Below are positions 1 to 11,249 of a stretch of DNA of 64,000 bases, piece after piece (within the stretch, counting starts at the first letter, position 1; every line of letters starts with the position of its first letter). Made by a program: the position numbers and the translations under genes. Source of the DNA: Phytophthora colocasiae (Eukaryota > Oomycota > Peronosporomycetes > Peronosporales > Peronosporaceae); contig JAGKQI010000045.1 in NCBI GenBank assembly GCA_018806915.1, forward strand, positions 1,178,001-1,242,000, read 5' to 3'. A model generated the notes under the pieces. The model saw only the letters and a list, made by a program, of their open reading frames with translations, did no database searches and had not been told where the DNA came from.

Positions 1-590
1 GTCGGGATCGAGGTATACGTGCTGCTAGTCACTTCGGTTGTACTCAAAGCACACTGTTCCCCTTTTCGACGGGTTTCACTCCTGCGTTGGGATTCCCACC
101 ACTTGAGCAACCAAGGTTTCGACTTTGCACCAATGCATGGACAAATACACGAAGCAAAATGATGTAACCGATAGTACACCTGTTTCACTTTCTTGATACC
201 AGGATCTGAACGAAGCATCGAGAAAAGCAGCTCTTGCAGAGCTTTTACATCTGGAGAGTGACTTTCGTAGTTGATATTCTTTGCTGCGAAGGTTAGCTGG
301 GGGGTCAATGGCGCTCCAACCCAGCTGATCATCAATGGCTGCAAGTCGTCGGGCGATTGCTCTAAAACTTCGTTTCCGTAGCCCAAGAGCGGGTTAGCAG
401 CACAGGACTGTGGTCACGATCTCACAGCGATCCCACTACTGCTTCAAAGCTAACTGGCCAGCCCGTACTTGCTTTAAAAGGTTAACCTCGTGTCCAGTGA
501 ATTCACTGGTCGACTCAAATTCTGGAACCAATCCAAGAAACGCAACAAAGTCCGAACGAGGTTTGACTTCGCTTGGAACGTACAGAATTA

Positions 591-2377
591 CCGTAAAATG
601 CGGATGGAGTGAGACAAATGCATTGAGTGCGACATCAAGCGATTTGTAGGGGTGACACCTCCTCCAATACAAAATTAATAAAAATCCTTTAAGATAGAAT
701 TAATAAAAAACTTGTGCATATGTAGAACCTACGATAGTATTCTCAACAGCTTCCAGTTGAAAAGTGCTGAAGACATCCTGTTCGTCACGGGGGCCAATAG
801 GTATCAGATGAGCTTTTCTAAATCCGCTAATGATTGTAGCAGGCGTAATTTCAGCCCAAGCCTTCGCTACCATCAGAGACAGCATTGAACGGCTGTCGCT
901 TGCTGTCTTTGGAAACGGATGATCGACATGATACTCAATATACAGCTTCCTACACGCAGACGTACATTAGAAAACTATCATTTTGCAGAGAATTTATACT
1001 GTACGTACTCGATAGCCGCCTTGAAGGAGTGCATCACGCTGACATTCGTGGGCTGACTCAGCCCCGTAATTCCAGGAAAGTACTCGACTTGTGTGTGGCA
1101 ATGATATTGCAGCTCATTCCTCACGCTTGTCATTTTGTGGACCATAAGACTATCTAGAAGCAGCAATCTGCAGCCATCTAGATGTGGAACCCAGATCTTA
1201 ATGACAAATTAAAAGTTAGTATTAATAAAAATTAGAACCACAACCAAATATTATTACCTCGTTAATCCATTTTTGCATTGTGTCGTGATCGGTCCATGCC
1301 TTCCGCTGGACTGTGTGAGCACAGGACGGATCACCGAAAGTTGCTGCTTCAACCTCCTTTGGGACGGGCACTCCAGGAACGCCGGTAAAAAACGATAAAC
1401 GGCGGGAGCTTTTCTCGCGTCGCAGACGCACACAAAACCACCGTACAGCGGGCGCCATTGACCTGGACAACATCAATATTATTGGCACCTACATAATCCA
1501 CTGTTAACCGGTCAGGACTATCGATGCACACGCCGGTCTGGTCCATGTTGAACAGGCTGGAGTGCTTCTCCGTGTAAGAAGACAGTTTTGAGGAGACACC
1601 ATCCATTTCCGCAGCTGTGTTTACAGCACTTGCAAATGCATCTGCAACTTCCGTAGCAAATATTAGGTAAAATAAAATAAATCAAAAATTGAAATACGTA
1701 CTTGCAGGTCTTCCCGTCGTTTTGTGCGCTTTAAAAAGCGAGTTACCCACGCTCTTAGTGCTCCAAAGCGGCGAGCTAGAGCAAATGCTGGGTCGAACTT
1801 AGCGATTATGATGCATTTCACAGTGACGCAACGACTTTTTCGCGTCGCATTTCAGCGATCCAGTCGATTAACCTACAATAGAAAATAGATTAAGTTTTAA
1901 TTTCGATGGGAAAATAAATTTGAGAACTTACCGCGATTCCAGCTCTGGAAATCTAACATACTTCTTCTGCTAGGTTTGTAAGTGGTGTAGCATTTGTTAG
2001 GAGCTTTAGCCTTTGCAGTTGCTAGCGTTTTTTTTTTTTAGCTTTCCAGCAATACACAGTGGACCTATGTACTTTGAAGTCTTTAGCAACCGCAACAGCT
2101 GATTGGGCTTCAGCCGCGCAAGCTCCCTACAGACACCGCGTTTCAGTGAGACACATAAAGTAAAAGCATAGCGTTCCTAACAAGCGACATGGAACCGACA
2201 TGGAACTTCTTTCTGTTGCTGGGTTTTTGGTTTCCGCATTGCGGAAAATTGCGCACTGCCAGGATGGAAGTCGTGGCCGACAATAGCCTGCACCAGCAAT
2301 ATTACCTCATAAGGTTTTTTTATGTTTTGCTGTTTGCAGACCAATAAAATCTGTCTCACTCCATCCGCATTTTACGG
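591..2377 (-). mobile_element. pogo-like (Tc1/mariner superfamily) DNA transposon with TIRs and TA duplication
   Basis: The element is about 1.79 kb. A perfect 26-bp terminal inverted repeat starting CCGTAAAATGCGGATGGAGT occupies 591-616 and, inverted, 2352-2377. Each end is flanked by TA (589-590 and 2378-2379), the duplication typical of Tc1/mariner/pogo insertion. Internal minus-strand sequence encodes a helix-turn-helix and DDE transposase fragments. It is inserted in the large minus-strand pseudogene. Perfect TIRs beside a decayed ORF suggest it could have been moved in trans until fairly recently. Confidence 0.88.
715..2150 (-). pseudogene. pogo/jerky-like DDE transposase, degenerate
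   Basis: Reading on the minus strand, about 2118-2047 encodes a helix-turn-helix (AVAVAKDFKVHRSTVYCW). At 1606-1349 comes NMDQTGV followed by GARCTVVLCAS, the block around the first catalytic Asp of DDE_1/CENP-B-type transposases. At 1488-1222 (shifted frame) is PGVPVPKEVE then AWTDHDTMQKWI. At 1166-978 is LLLDS followed by LSQPTNVSVMHSFK, the block around the last catalytic residues. At 885-700 is a C-terminal WAEITPATIISGFRK motif. Order and spacing match a complete pogo-like transposase, but at least three frameshifts or stops separate the pieces. Introns could explain part of this; I judge it inactive. Confidence 0.75.
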
Positions 2378-3575
2378 TAAGAAGGCGTCGAATATCCGAA
2401 GTGGGTGCGTGACGGCCAAGCATTTTCGCCTCCGCTCCACTGGTACAGAGTTTTATCATGTCACCAACCTTTTCCCACGGTATGTAATCAGTGGACACCT
2501 CGGTCCCGAACCGATAAGTGGGGTTCCCCGTAGCAGTTTCTTGAGACGTGACTAAACCAAACATGTAATCGAGCTGAGAAGAAGCAGGAAATTGATTACG
2601 GCATAACACTGCAGCTAGGCTCATTGACATCAAGTCGAACTCGATAGAATCAGGATTCCTACCGAACTTTGCCCCAGTTTTTAAAGTGTGCTGTAGTGTA
2701 CAGAACATCACGTCAGTTGTGAGACTAAACAAAGCTGAATGGGATGATATCTGCAACAGGAAAATATCGAGAATAGGAAGCCCCAACTCGATAGAAACCA
2801 TACGACCTTAACGGTTTCGAAGCTTTGAACGAACTGCTTCTATTTGGCTTGTTGAAAGTACGCGAACGGAGCTGCCATGTTCAGTGTAGTTGCACTCTTC
2901 GACGAATAAATCTCCGAGACTGATCTGGGTTAAGTTGCTCGATACACATCCTTGCCACTCAGTTTCCTTGACATTAACGCTCGTGACAGGTACTTTGCAG
3001 AGAACCATGGCAAACTGTGTGGCCATTTCTTCTGGTTCCCGAAGACTACGATCGACCGAATCGATCCAACCACGGAGAGGTTGACAATTTATCTTCTCGG
3101 TAAACCGCTGTATAACGTGAAAAGGATATTGCTTAACTGCGATAACACCGTGAAATACCTTGTCAATGAGTCTTCGATTGCCGTTCGCATGGTCCGTAAC
3201 ACGTAAAATGTAGCAGCGCCAGATGCTCTGGTTAGTTCAGGAAAATTGTGTAAAATTGCTTCTGTCTCGTCATGGTTCTCAGATCTGGTCAGAACACGCG
3301 CAATAATTTGGCCTATTTCGTTTTGAACTAACAAGAGCATCCGTACCGCTGTCGATTTATCTTTCTTACCCTTAGGACGGTACCCTTTAACCCTTTAACT
3401 ACCAGAGATTTTGGCAAGGCTTATAGGTCCGCACCGGTCCTGTAACTTGGCTCATGAACGTCTTTGGTTGGTCAAAAATCCAGCGCCGTGGGTTTGGTGT
3501 AGGGATCACCAAGATGAATAGGTCCGCTGCAGACCTATAAATACGACAGTACCGTAAAGCCCACAATAGTTCGAG

Positions 3576-4190
3576 TTGCAGTCGTTTTTGAGATCTTCCG
3601 TATCGAAGATGGACATACATGACCTCCTGAACGAGGTTGGCGATGAGGAATGGGAGTTTGAGTCCGACGTGGACGAGGAGGAGGAAGAGGATACGAACGA
3701 GAGTGCAGACTGTGAGGAGGGGACTGAAACGGAGACGGATACAGCGTCTGAAGCTGCAGCGGTGCGTCCAGCGACTCAACGCAAGCTGACCGGTAACAGC
3801 TATGTGGATAAAATAATTGGTGAAAGTGGTCTACATATCGTTCGTCCAGCAGAGGTAGATCGAGCCCGAGCTTGGAATCTTCTCGCTATTCTTTACTTGT
3901 GAGTTTCGAGACTCTTTACAGAGCTGGACCAACCTACTGCTCAAAGAGAACGGCAAGTCGGAGGCTACGGTGTTTGAAATTGACGCATATATAGGCCTAG
4001 AAATGTGATGAGCATCATTCCACTAACCTGCTTCACGGCGTTTTATTACCGGGACATGCTTACGTCCATCTCACTCAGTGTTCGGTCAGCATTCGATGCT
4101 GTCTGCGCAGCGGCGTCTAGAGACGCAGATGTGCGGACACGCCTGAAGAAGAACAGAATTATATACCTCGATAAGCTAGAGCTCCCATAG
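3576..4190 (+). pseudogene. piggyBac transposase, N-terminal fragment
   Basis: The ORF 3576-3902 encodes an acidic N-terminus (MDIHDLLNEVGDEE at 3609, then Asp/Glu-rich sequence) ending ARAWNLLAILYL. A short GT-AG intron (GTGAGT near 3899 to TTTACAG near 3921) would join it to TNLLLKENG and then ATVFEIDAYIGLEM. This matches the 'TN ... TVFEIDAFIGLEL' block that precedes the DDE core in piggyBac proteins. A frameshift or stop follows near 4005, and the frame then runs to a stop at 4190. The catalytic core and Cys-rich tail are absent, so the product cannot be a working transposase. Flanking TIRs and TTAA sites support the family call. Confidence 0.65.
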
Positions 4191-4480
4191 GTAAACACAA
4201 CAACGAACACACAGTACCTTATAGTCTCGTTCATATTGTCGATCTGCTTCTCGACGCAGACCGGAATGGTGACCGCCGTAGTCTTAGAGAGCGAGCCGTG
4301 CTTTAGATAGTAATACAGATGCGAGAGTGTGCGCTTGACGTTCTGTGGAGTGCGCCTCTTACGTGTGGGTGCCAGCATTCTGAGCCTGCTGCCGATAATG
4401 TCCTTGTTGTATCGCTGCCACTCGCAAGGAGCCTCACCGCAGTAGCTACACACTGCTGTGGGAAGTTCGCTACGCGCCAT
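4046..4480 (-). CDS. Small oomycete CxxC...PCxW protein carried on the piggyBac derivative
   Basis: This 144-aa ORF lies antisense to and overlapping the transposase fragment. Its N-terminus reads CSYCGEAPCEWQRYNKDI, a compact C-x2-C-x4-C-x-W block. A basic stretch (TRKRRTPQNVKR) and a helical segment ending TIPVCVEKQIDNM follow. From memory this arrangement recurs in short oomycete proteins of unknown function. About 60 residues after the conserved part look like read-through over the opposing frame, so the true end is uncertain; a spliced C-terminus is possible. It lies wholly between the TIRs, so it is probably element-borne cargo. No function can be assigned. Confidence 0.45.
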   Translation of the reverse strand: MARSELPTAVCSYCGEAPCEWQRYNKDIIGSRLRMLAPTRKRRTPQNVKRTLSHLYYYLKHGSLSKTTAVTIPVCVEKQIDNMNETIRYCVFVVVFTYGSSSLSRYIILFFFRRVRTSASLDAAAQTASNADRTLSEMDVSMSR

Positions 4481-5387
4481 GGGCTTTGTTTTGGATATTC
4501 AAACTGGAAGTAGTACCGTGGTGTACACCTTCACCTCCACGTGGCTGTATAAGTACTTGTGGTTGGCTGAATAATTCGATTATCACTTCTCTCATTGGCT
4601 AAATTAATAGGTCCGTAGTGGACCTCTAAGAAATCTCTGGTAGTTAAAGGGTTAAGTTTGCTTCAAAAGTTTTGAGAATGATCTAATCGAATACCTCGCT
4701 TGACAATGGACTGAGCCATTTGCGCCTCAAGTAACCTGAAGCAAATAAGTTAGCCGGACCCTTTGCAGTATTTCATCATCCAGACAGGCGTTGTCGGACA
4801 AATACTGTTCTAGTGCATTTAGCATGGGAGGTGAATACGTTGGATCTTTCTCCTTTCGGTTTTGAACAGCAACCCCGGCTAGCGAAGGCAAATCATAGAA
4901 TCGTTTCTGCCTTCGACGAGTGACGTTGCTACTTGCTCCTTTAGTTGTCAACATAGTATCCCTGACGAGGTCAAACATTAAACGTGAAAGCCCAGTCTGG
5001 TATGTTAGTAGATATAGAAATGCAAGAAAAGTTTATGTTGAGGAGCCAAGATAGTCCTCGTCGATGGTTGAAAACGTACGTACGTTTGCTGTTAGCACGC
5101 GTGCATCGATACCTAGCATAGTACAACATAGGTTTGTGGTCAATGTCGTGCACCTCACGATACAGGTACTCTTTAATCTTCGGGGTGCAGGTACATCCTT
5201 CTACAATATACTTTGGTACTCTGCTGTACCGCTGGCATTCTGGAGCCCAAACTAGAGTAGGATGGTTAAACCACAAAGACAATACGTTATCATTCTGCTT
5301 CTCTGGGAGCAGGAGCTCTGGGGGAAATCTTCTCAGCGCAATAGCTTCCTGCACTGCTGCAAGTGCTGCCGACTTCCGCTTACCCAT

Positions 5388-5929
5388 CGCGACTGTATTT
5401 TTAAAAGTCCAGCGACAATTCTAAAAAAAAATGCGGCGGGCTATCCGCTACCCGCAGGGCGGCGAAGGCACGCGGGTTAACCCCACGAGTACGGAGAAAA
5501 AATGTGTTTTATATGCAGTATTAATATTGGTATTTGTATGTTACGGGGTTGGGCGGACCTGGGTGATAGGTGGGCGAAGGACACAAACGTGCTAAAAGTA
5601 CATGTAAACTGAATACGAATTCACCATAACGTGGTATTGAACTGCGTTATTCGTCATTATTAAGATAGAGACTACCAACTTGAACAGAAACGAATGTGTT
5701 CGTTTGGCCAGTTTCAAAATTTTTGAATTTGAGACTTCCAACACAAACTCTTATACACAAAGGATTGTGTCATCCCTATGATTTGTTGCAATCAAAAGAA
5801 AGTGTTTGGCGTTAGATTTACTTCGAGATGTGATGATCAGACTTGGAATGTGCTGATGATGTGATGCTAGACAGCACGCAATGTAATCATGAAGAGACTG
5901 AATAATACAGCTTATGTGCAGGTCAAAAT
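5388..5929. other. Non-coding gap between transposon remnants
   Basis: This roughly 540-bp stretch lies between the start of the unidentified pseudogene and the 3' end of the piggyBac pseudogene. It has a G/C-rich patch (about 5433-5490) with a TTAA at 5474-5477 followed by CCCCACGAG. This could be a piggyBac end, but I find no matching inverted end. No coding signal was seen in the rest. Confidence 0.4.
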
Positions 5930-8459
5930 TCAGCTTACGAAATACGGACTTGTTCTGCGCCTTTTGTTTGTAGCCGGAGCGCTCGGCGTGCCTGGAGACG
6001 ATGGCGTTCCTGGCGTTGCACGTATGGCCTTGAGCCGCACTCGAATACTCCTACTGCTTTGAGCGGGGACAAGCTTTCCATTGGCCCACACCTTGTGCCA
6101 GATATCCCAGCAAGTCATTGCCACTCCACGCACTTTGCGACGCGCTCGCATACACAGGAAAATAGGGCCTGTGGTGTTGCAGTCACTGCAGAAAAATGAG
6201 GTTGTCGACGTAAGCTGCGCTCCTGCCCGCAACACAGAGCACACCTTGCATGTCCTTTGTCGACGTTTTGCCTGAGTATCCGCATTCCGCCACTCATCAT
6301 CTTGGCGAGCCGTGTGACATGTCGTTTGGCTCCTTCCAGTCGGAATTGGCTCGTATGAAGCGGTTTCAGGTGGCCGCTGGGTACCGAATGTGTTAGCTTC
6401 GTACATGTCGGCCGGCACCAGTCTGCAAAGCTGCATACGCAGCTTTTTCAAGCACTTGACGTGGCTTAATGGGCTAGAGGTCTTGTTCTTGTGAATCGCC
6501 TTGTGAACGATGTAACTGTTCACAATGGCCACATCAATTAGCCCGAGCACAAGCGACTTGTAGTATGTTTTGAATCGGAGGGATCGTAGGAGCGAGTAGC
6601 GCTGTAGTCGCAGCTGATCGTGGACGTCCACGCCTCCCATGAAGGCGTGGTAATCCTTCACGACACGGGGGCACGCCACTTCCACCTGGGCCGAACAACG
6701 CGGTCCATTTCAAGGCTTCCACCAGTGTACAGGAAGTGAACGGGGCGTGAGTCCCACTAGCTAATTGCTGCCATGCTGGTGATGGGTTTCGACTTAGACA
6801 CTTTGAAGGATCCGTGTGCAATCTCTGCAGGACGAGTTTTTTTTCTTCTCGATCACCGACTTGCTGTAGCCTAGCCGGTTTGTCATGATAGTCCCAACGC
6901 AGTAGAAGCCCATGACCAGCAACTGTATAGCTAGCGCAACGGATGTATTAAATCGGCCTATTACGACAAGCCGCATGCCTTCTATCTTCGACTCGCGACC
7001 AAAAACCTCCAGTAGGTTTCGAACCACTTCTGCCGGCCCAGACTTCATGTCAGTGTTGTGCGCATCGCTTGAGTGCTCCTTCTTTCCACCGTAGACCTCA
7101 AATCTATTCGTATTCAGTTTAAAATTCTTCAATCAGTGATTAAAAGCTGCACTGTAGTGAAAGGTTACTTGCAAAAACAAAAAACTTACTGGATGCAGTA
7201 CGCTGTGACTGCACTACAAAGCATAAAGAGCGTTGTGCTTCACTTGTGGGGCTTGTCTTTTAGGTACACACGCATCTTGTTAAACGATGATCGACTTGGC
7301 AGAATAGCCTCATCAAAAGCTAAGTGAGCATATCCTCGTATGAACGTCCGTTGGAGAACCTCTACAAGTTCTCTTATTTTCAAAACTCTGTCGGTATGGG
7401 ATCTGGGTCTGCGTTGGAAGTGTAGATTGCGCGATATATCCAGAAAGCGGTCACGCGCTAGCACCGATCCGAAGCAGCCTCGAGAAATTGCTCCTTCCTC
7501 CATGGTTTGTCAAATTTTCGCGGTTAGGAGCTAAAGCTCGAGCGATCAATAGACCAATAAACCGCCCGAGTTCATGCGGCAATATAGGTTTCATTCCTTT
7601 CAGTTCGTGTTCAATATCCCGTCTTGTCTTCTTGGGAACTTGTCGTTGCATTTTCGTTTAGCTCGATACCATCTGAAGGCGACATCAACTCGCAATGGCA
7701 ACGTCTCGCGGTGGTATACATTTGAGCAGGCAGCAATATGCTGCCACAGTACTACCGGCATGAAGTAAACAAATAGCGCAACCGGCGAGTCTCCACGACG
7801 CAACACTTCTGCACTTGGACCTGAGTAACCTTGTCTCGACCCCGGGTAACATCTAGTATCATTAACCGGGTCATCTCATAAGATAGTCGTGGATGTCGCG
7901 CTCGACGATGTCTTCACAGCCAACCGTACCCATCTCGCGCAACACGGCATCCTTCGGGTTCCCAGCCAACACCTCGTCTTCTCCACCAAATTTGGACAGG
8001 AAGACCTTCGCGAAAATCATTTCATCTGCAATCTGCTGTTTCGTTGCGTCAGGATCATCGGACACATCGTCTGGAACACAGAATGCTTCTGGGTCTTTGT
8101 CCGAGCCGTATTCTCCAATTTCAATGGTATCCTTCTCTGCTTCGCCCGATTCCATTGTCCCAAATCGTGGCCTGGCATCTCCGTCAAGAACTGCATTCAG
8201 CTCGTCGCTGCTGTCGGCCAGCAGCTCACTCTCAAATGAGGGGGTTAGATCACCATCTCCATCGGAATCATCTGTCATGACACCACATTACATGCAACAT
8301 AATAGTCAGTATAAAATTCAGTCTAACATACAGCATTGCTTTCAGCATACAATTCAGTTTTACATACAGCTTATTATACAGCTTACCATTTTCAGATGCT
8401 GCACGATCGTTGGAGGTATGACGGTGTCCATGGAAGCCCAATCGTTGAATCCGACACAC
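5930..8459 (-). pseudogene. piggyBac transposase pseudogene
   Basis: Minus-strand pieces follow piggyBac order. About 8459-8392 is an upstream exon ending AASEN, followed by an intron (GTAAGC at 8391 to GACAG at about 8275). 8274-7871 is an acidic exon beginning DDSDGDGDLTP. 7806-7600 and 7651-7451 carry FMPVVLW and GRFIGLLIARALAPN. 7503-7240 carries ISRGCFG, DRFLDISRNLHF and LAFDEAILPSRSSFN. 7132-6794 follows a short intron and carries RFEVYGGKKEH. 6685-5930 carries DYHAFMGGVDVHDQLRLQR and a C-terminal Cys-rich segment (CKVCS, CSDCN, CWDIWHKVWANGK). Frameshifts and an in-frame stop after KDKPHK break the gene. The usual Asp in the DRFYTS-type block is Gly (VIGRFNTS), so it is catalytically dead. 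I could not find its terminal repeats. Confidence 0.8.
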
Positions 8460-8675
8460 TCAATTATCGCCGAGCTGGCAGACTTGCATGTGCTAGACGA
8501 CCAACTCGGTGATATCGACATAGAGCTCAAGGATAAAGGGTGGACGCGTAAGCCGCCGCCACATCGCAGCCTAGACGATCGCTACTTCTACATTCGTCCT
8601 GGCCGCAAAATAACGGGGGCAGAAGGCGTTGACTACGTCCGCGGTGAGAGGGTTGTGTTGGAATATTACGCTTAA
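8418..8675 (+). pseudogene. piggyBac-type first exon fragment
   Basis: This plus-strand open frame opens MTVSMEAQSLNPTHS and contains GWTRKPPPHRSLDDRYFYIRPG. The same pattern (GW, then KP/RP, then a Tyr-rich segment ending in KPG or RPG) occurs in the first exon of the intact-looking piggyBac at 56.2 kb (GWSSNKPSGLSNDYTYLKPG). The frame stops at 8675 directly before an AGGTATGTT donor-like sequence, as expected of a first exon. No downstream transposase exon follows on this strand, and it overlaps the 5' end of the opposite-strand piggyBac pseudogene. I read it as a fragment of another copy; a small host gene using the same domain is possible. Confidence 0.45.
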
Positions 8676-9924
8676 AGGTATGTTAAAAGTAAAGAGGGTT
8701 TATAGATATTTTCTAACCTATCGTGTTGTTGGTACCAGTGCTACACAAGGAAGCTGGTGTTTCTCTCCACGGTCAAGTCGCGCCCCTGGTGACGCTCCGA
8801 TGCAAACAGTAGCTCCTACCGTTACACATCCAGGTCAGCGGCATCTTCTCCCGTGACTACGAGCCAGTCACAAGCGGCAAAAGACGCGACGTACCCGTCC
8901 TTCCTTGATCCATAGTTCTAGTCCTGTTGTGAGCACATCACCACAGTCTCTGGTGGCGATATCACCTCATGTCCAAGACGTGGATGCGTGGCGATTAAGT
9001 CTTGAACTGCTGTGGGGACTTCTGCGTGCTCGGGGCGGAATCTTGAATGGCCCGACTGCGACACAGTCTGCGTAGCCCGATGCAAAAAATTCAAGGACGC
9101 CTTTGACATAGGGACCGATTCGTAGTGCTGTGATTGGCTGAAAAACTGCGACGCTAATAAAGCAGTCCTGCGCCTTCGACAGTCATACAATGTACCACCG
9201 GTAATAAATCGTTAGATTACCGAGGTAAGTTATAATCCGTTATTAACTCGGTAAGAAACAACCCTAGTCTACGCTGAACTTTTGCCAACGCGCCCTCGGT
9301 TTTGATTTCTCCAACATACGTCAGAGAGTGTCCTGCAATACGAGTATTCTGACTGCACGTCTGTTAAGAACGAGAAGCACTTGTTTTTCGATAGTGCTCG
9401 TGTCACCGTGCTAGGGGGCATTATTGCCGACGACTAGAGACTTTTCTTACGTGGGGCATAGCTTGTGTTCCGCTCGAACCCACCTGGCCGCGTTCACAAC
9501 TTGCTTATGCGCCTGAACTCAAGATTTTCTGGATGATACTCCGCAGCGTCACTCTTCACTGCGTCTGGAGAGCGCGCAACAAACACCACTTTTAAAATCG
9601 GCCGCCTTTGGAAGCGCAGAAGGCAATTTATCAAGTTAACGCGACTTTCAGCAGCCACTTTCGGGTACTACTCCGTTCTTCTACTGCGAGAGAGCGATCT
9701 AGTTTTCAACGGTGTCTCCATCACTTCTTGCCCGGTCTTCGATTTTATCGTCTTATCCACGACTATTCTCTATGAAGCCCAATCGAATATTTTAAAAAAA
9801 ATTGCTTGTGCATTGCAAGGGTCCAAGACATGTACATGTATAACACCCTACCGGTATGTTTTCACAAGCGCGTGCGGTACAGCCAAAGGTAGGTCAATAT
9901 AAATTGCTGGTCGTCTAATCTCAA
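8676..9924. other. Gene-free stretch
   Basis: About 1.25 kb without a recognisable gene. The longest open frame (9190-8918, minus strand) matches nothing I know and has no conserved motif. I saw no RNA gene and no clear transposon terminus. Confidence 0.5.
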
Positions 9925-11059
9925 CACAGTAGGCTAGTGCCGTGTCTGTGTGTCTGTGTGTCCGTTCAACGTTTTAGCGCATAAACCTGCGTAGCTACCT
10001 GTCTCTCCATTTTGTACATGTACGTATTCTATACTGTATTGTCCCATGGTGTAGCCTATCCCTATCTTCTAGACTGCTCTCAGGAATGCCAAAATTACAA
10101 ATATAGCCCACTAATGATAACCCTCTCCATGGCCTCTGATTGGTCCGCACACCCGGCCACAAAATATTTAATTGGACAAAAGTAAGCTAAGTACGATTAA
10201 AATGCTGAGCTGCCCCGCTTTACAGACCGGTGATTGGCTAAAATGCATCCTACCGAGCGAAGCGAAGGTACCTCGGCCAACCGGCGCGCGCCGAAGGTGT
10301 GGCGCCGGTGGTGAGTAGTGGGGCGAACTGGAACAGTGAGCCCCACGGGTTTCAACCAAACACATATAAACCGCCCGCAAAAGCGGGCGGCACTCGGCTA
10401 AAATACATCCTACCGAGCGAAGCGAAGGTAGCACCTCGGTCAACTGGCGCGCGCCGAAGGTGTGGCGCCGATGGTGAGTAGTGGGGCGAACTGGAACAGT
10501 GAGCCCCACGGGTTTCAACCAAACACATACAAACCGCCCGCAAAAGCGGGCGGCACTCGGCTAGTCTCTACTCTCTAGGCTAGTGCCGTGTCTGTGTGTC
10601 CGTTGTGTGTGTGTTCAACGTCTTAGCGCATAAACCTGCGTAGCTACCTGTCTCTCCATTTTGTACATGTACGTATTCTATACTGTATTTTCCCATGGTG
10701 TAGCCTATCCCTATGTTCTAGACTGCTCTCAGGAATGCCAAAATTACAAATATAGCCCACTAATGATAACCCTCTCAATGGCCTCTGATTGGTCCGCACA
10801 CCCGGCCACAAAATTTTCATTAGACAAAATTAAGCTAAGTACGATAAAAATGCTTTGATAAGTACGAGCTCGCAGCTTTTACAGACCGGTGATTGGCTAA
10901 AATGCGTCCTACCGAGCGAAGCGAAGGTACCTCGGCCAACCGGCGCGCGCCGAAGGTGTGGCGCCGATGGTGAGTAGTGGGGCGAACTGGAACAGTGAGC
11001 CCCACGGGTTTCAACCAAACACATACAAACCGCCCGCAAAAGCGGGCGGCACTCGGCTA
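9925..11059. repeat. Tandem duplication block with GC-rich repeat units
   Basis: The order is A (about 9925-10222), B1 (about 10223-10396), B2 (about 10397-10563), A' (about 10574-10878), B3 (about 10879-11059). A and A' share the run from GGCTAGTGCCGTGTCTGTG through TACATGTACGTATTCTATAC to the Ala/Thr-free AT-rich end near TAAGCTAAGTACGAT. The three B units share CCGAGCGAAGCGAAGG, a GC-rich core (GGCGCGCGCCGAAGG), GAGCCCCACGGGTTTCAACC and a terminal hairpin. In the hairpin, CCGCCCGC pairs with GCGGGCGG around AAAA. Units differ by a few substitutions and a 3-bp insertion in B2. ORFs across the block are repeats of one another and are not real genes. Confidence 0.8.
10365..10390. repeat. GC hairpin, first of three copies
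   Basis: CCGCCCGC-AAAA-GCGGGCGG is a perfect 8-bp stem with a four-A loop. The same hairpin recurs near 10532-10551 and 11029-11048 at the end of each B repeat unit. No U-tract follows, so it is not a bacterial-style terminator; its role is unknown. Confidence 0.7.
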
Positions 11060-11171
11060 GTTACAATATGTACAATATGTAGTAGGTGGGCTTAGTTCAA
11101 GATAGTTTTCAGTTCCGGATAACGATTATCCGGACAAAAAATAAATCAGAAATTAGGATCTGAGCACCAAT

Positions 11172-11192
11172 CCTCTCTTCACTGAAGAGAGG
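11172..11192. promoter_or_regulatory. Perfect 21-bp palindrome upstream of secreted-protein gene
   Basis: The 10-bp half CCTCTCTTCA is followed by one C and the exact inverted half, 58 bp before the ATG at 11250. It could be an operator-like protein-binding site or a 5'UTR hairpin. No further copy was noticed in the window. Confidence 0.45.
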
Positions 11193-11249
11193 AGTCTTCA
11201 GTCTCCGATTTACCAAGTATCCGAACAGCCAGGTAATCTCTTCTTCAAG

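Larger units (their letters stand above)
3391..4651 (+). mobile_element. Short piggyBac derivative with TTAA duplications
   Basis: A 21-bp perfect terminal inverted repeat beginning CCCTTTAACTACCAGAGATT lies at 3391-3411 and inverted at 4631-4651. TTAA flanks both ends (3387-3390, 4652-4655), the hallmark of piggyBac insertion. The element is 1261 bp, far shorter than an autonomous piggyBac. It carries an N-terminal transposase fragment on the plus strand and a separate ORF on the minus strand. It interrupts the large minus-strand pseudogene. Confidence 0.9.
1..5387 (-). pseudogene. Large unidentified degenerate ORF, split by two transposons
   Basis: Minus-strand coding traces run from an ATG at 5387 to beyond the left window edge. 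Pieces are at 5387-4971 (start MGKRKSAALAAV), 4978-4727, 3340-3089, 3026-2808, 2801-2378, 590-436 and an open frame through about 390-1. The pieces are interrupted by the pogo-like element (591-2377) and the piggyBac derivative (3391-4651). The first piece has a short Cys-containing block (HPTLVWAPECQ, then VHDIDHKP and RYRC) that faintly recalls the DUF6729-type domain of some eukaryotic transposon-like proteins; that comparison is from memory and weak. I do not recognise the rest. Frames do not join cleanly, so this is probably a dead transposon protein rather than a host gene. Confidence 0.45.

Noticed and set aside
3399..3779. 126-aa minus-strand ORF in the short piggyBac
   Set aside because: It overlaps the acidic transposase N-terminus in antisense and has no family resemblance.
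5474..5477. TTAA followed by CCCCACGAG as an end of the 5.9-8.5 kb piggyBac
   Set aside because: No inverted partner of this sequence was found on the other side, so the element boundary is unsupported.
10168..11039. Repeated ORFs with MRAVCMCLVETRGAHCSS-type products
   Set aside because: They are translations of the tandem B repeat units and carry no independent coding evidence.
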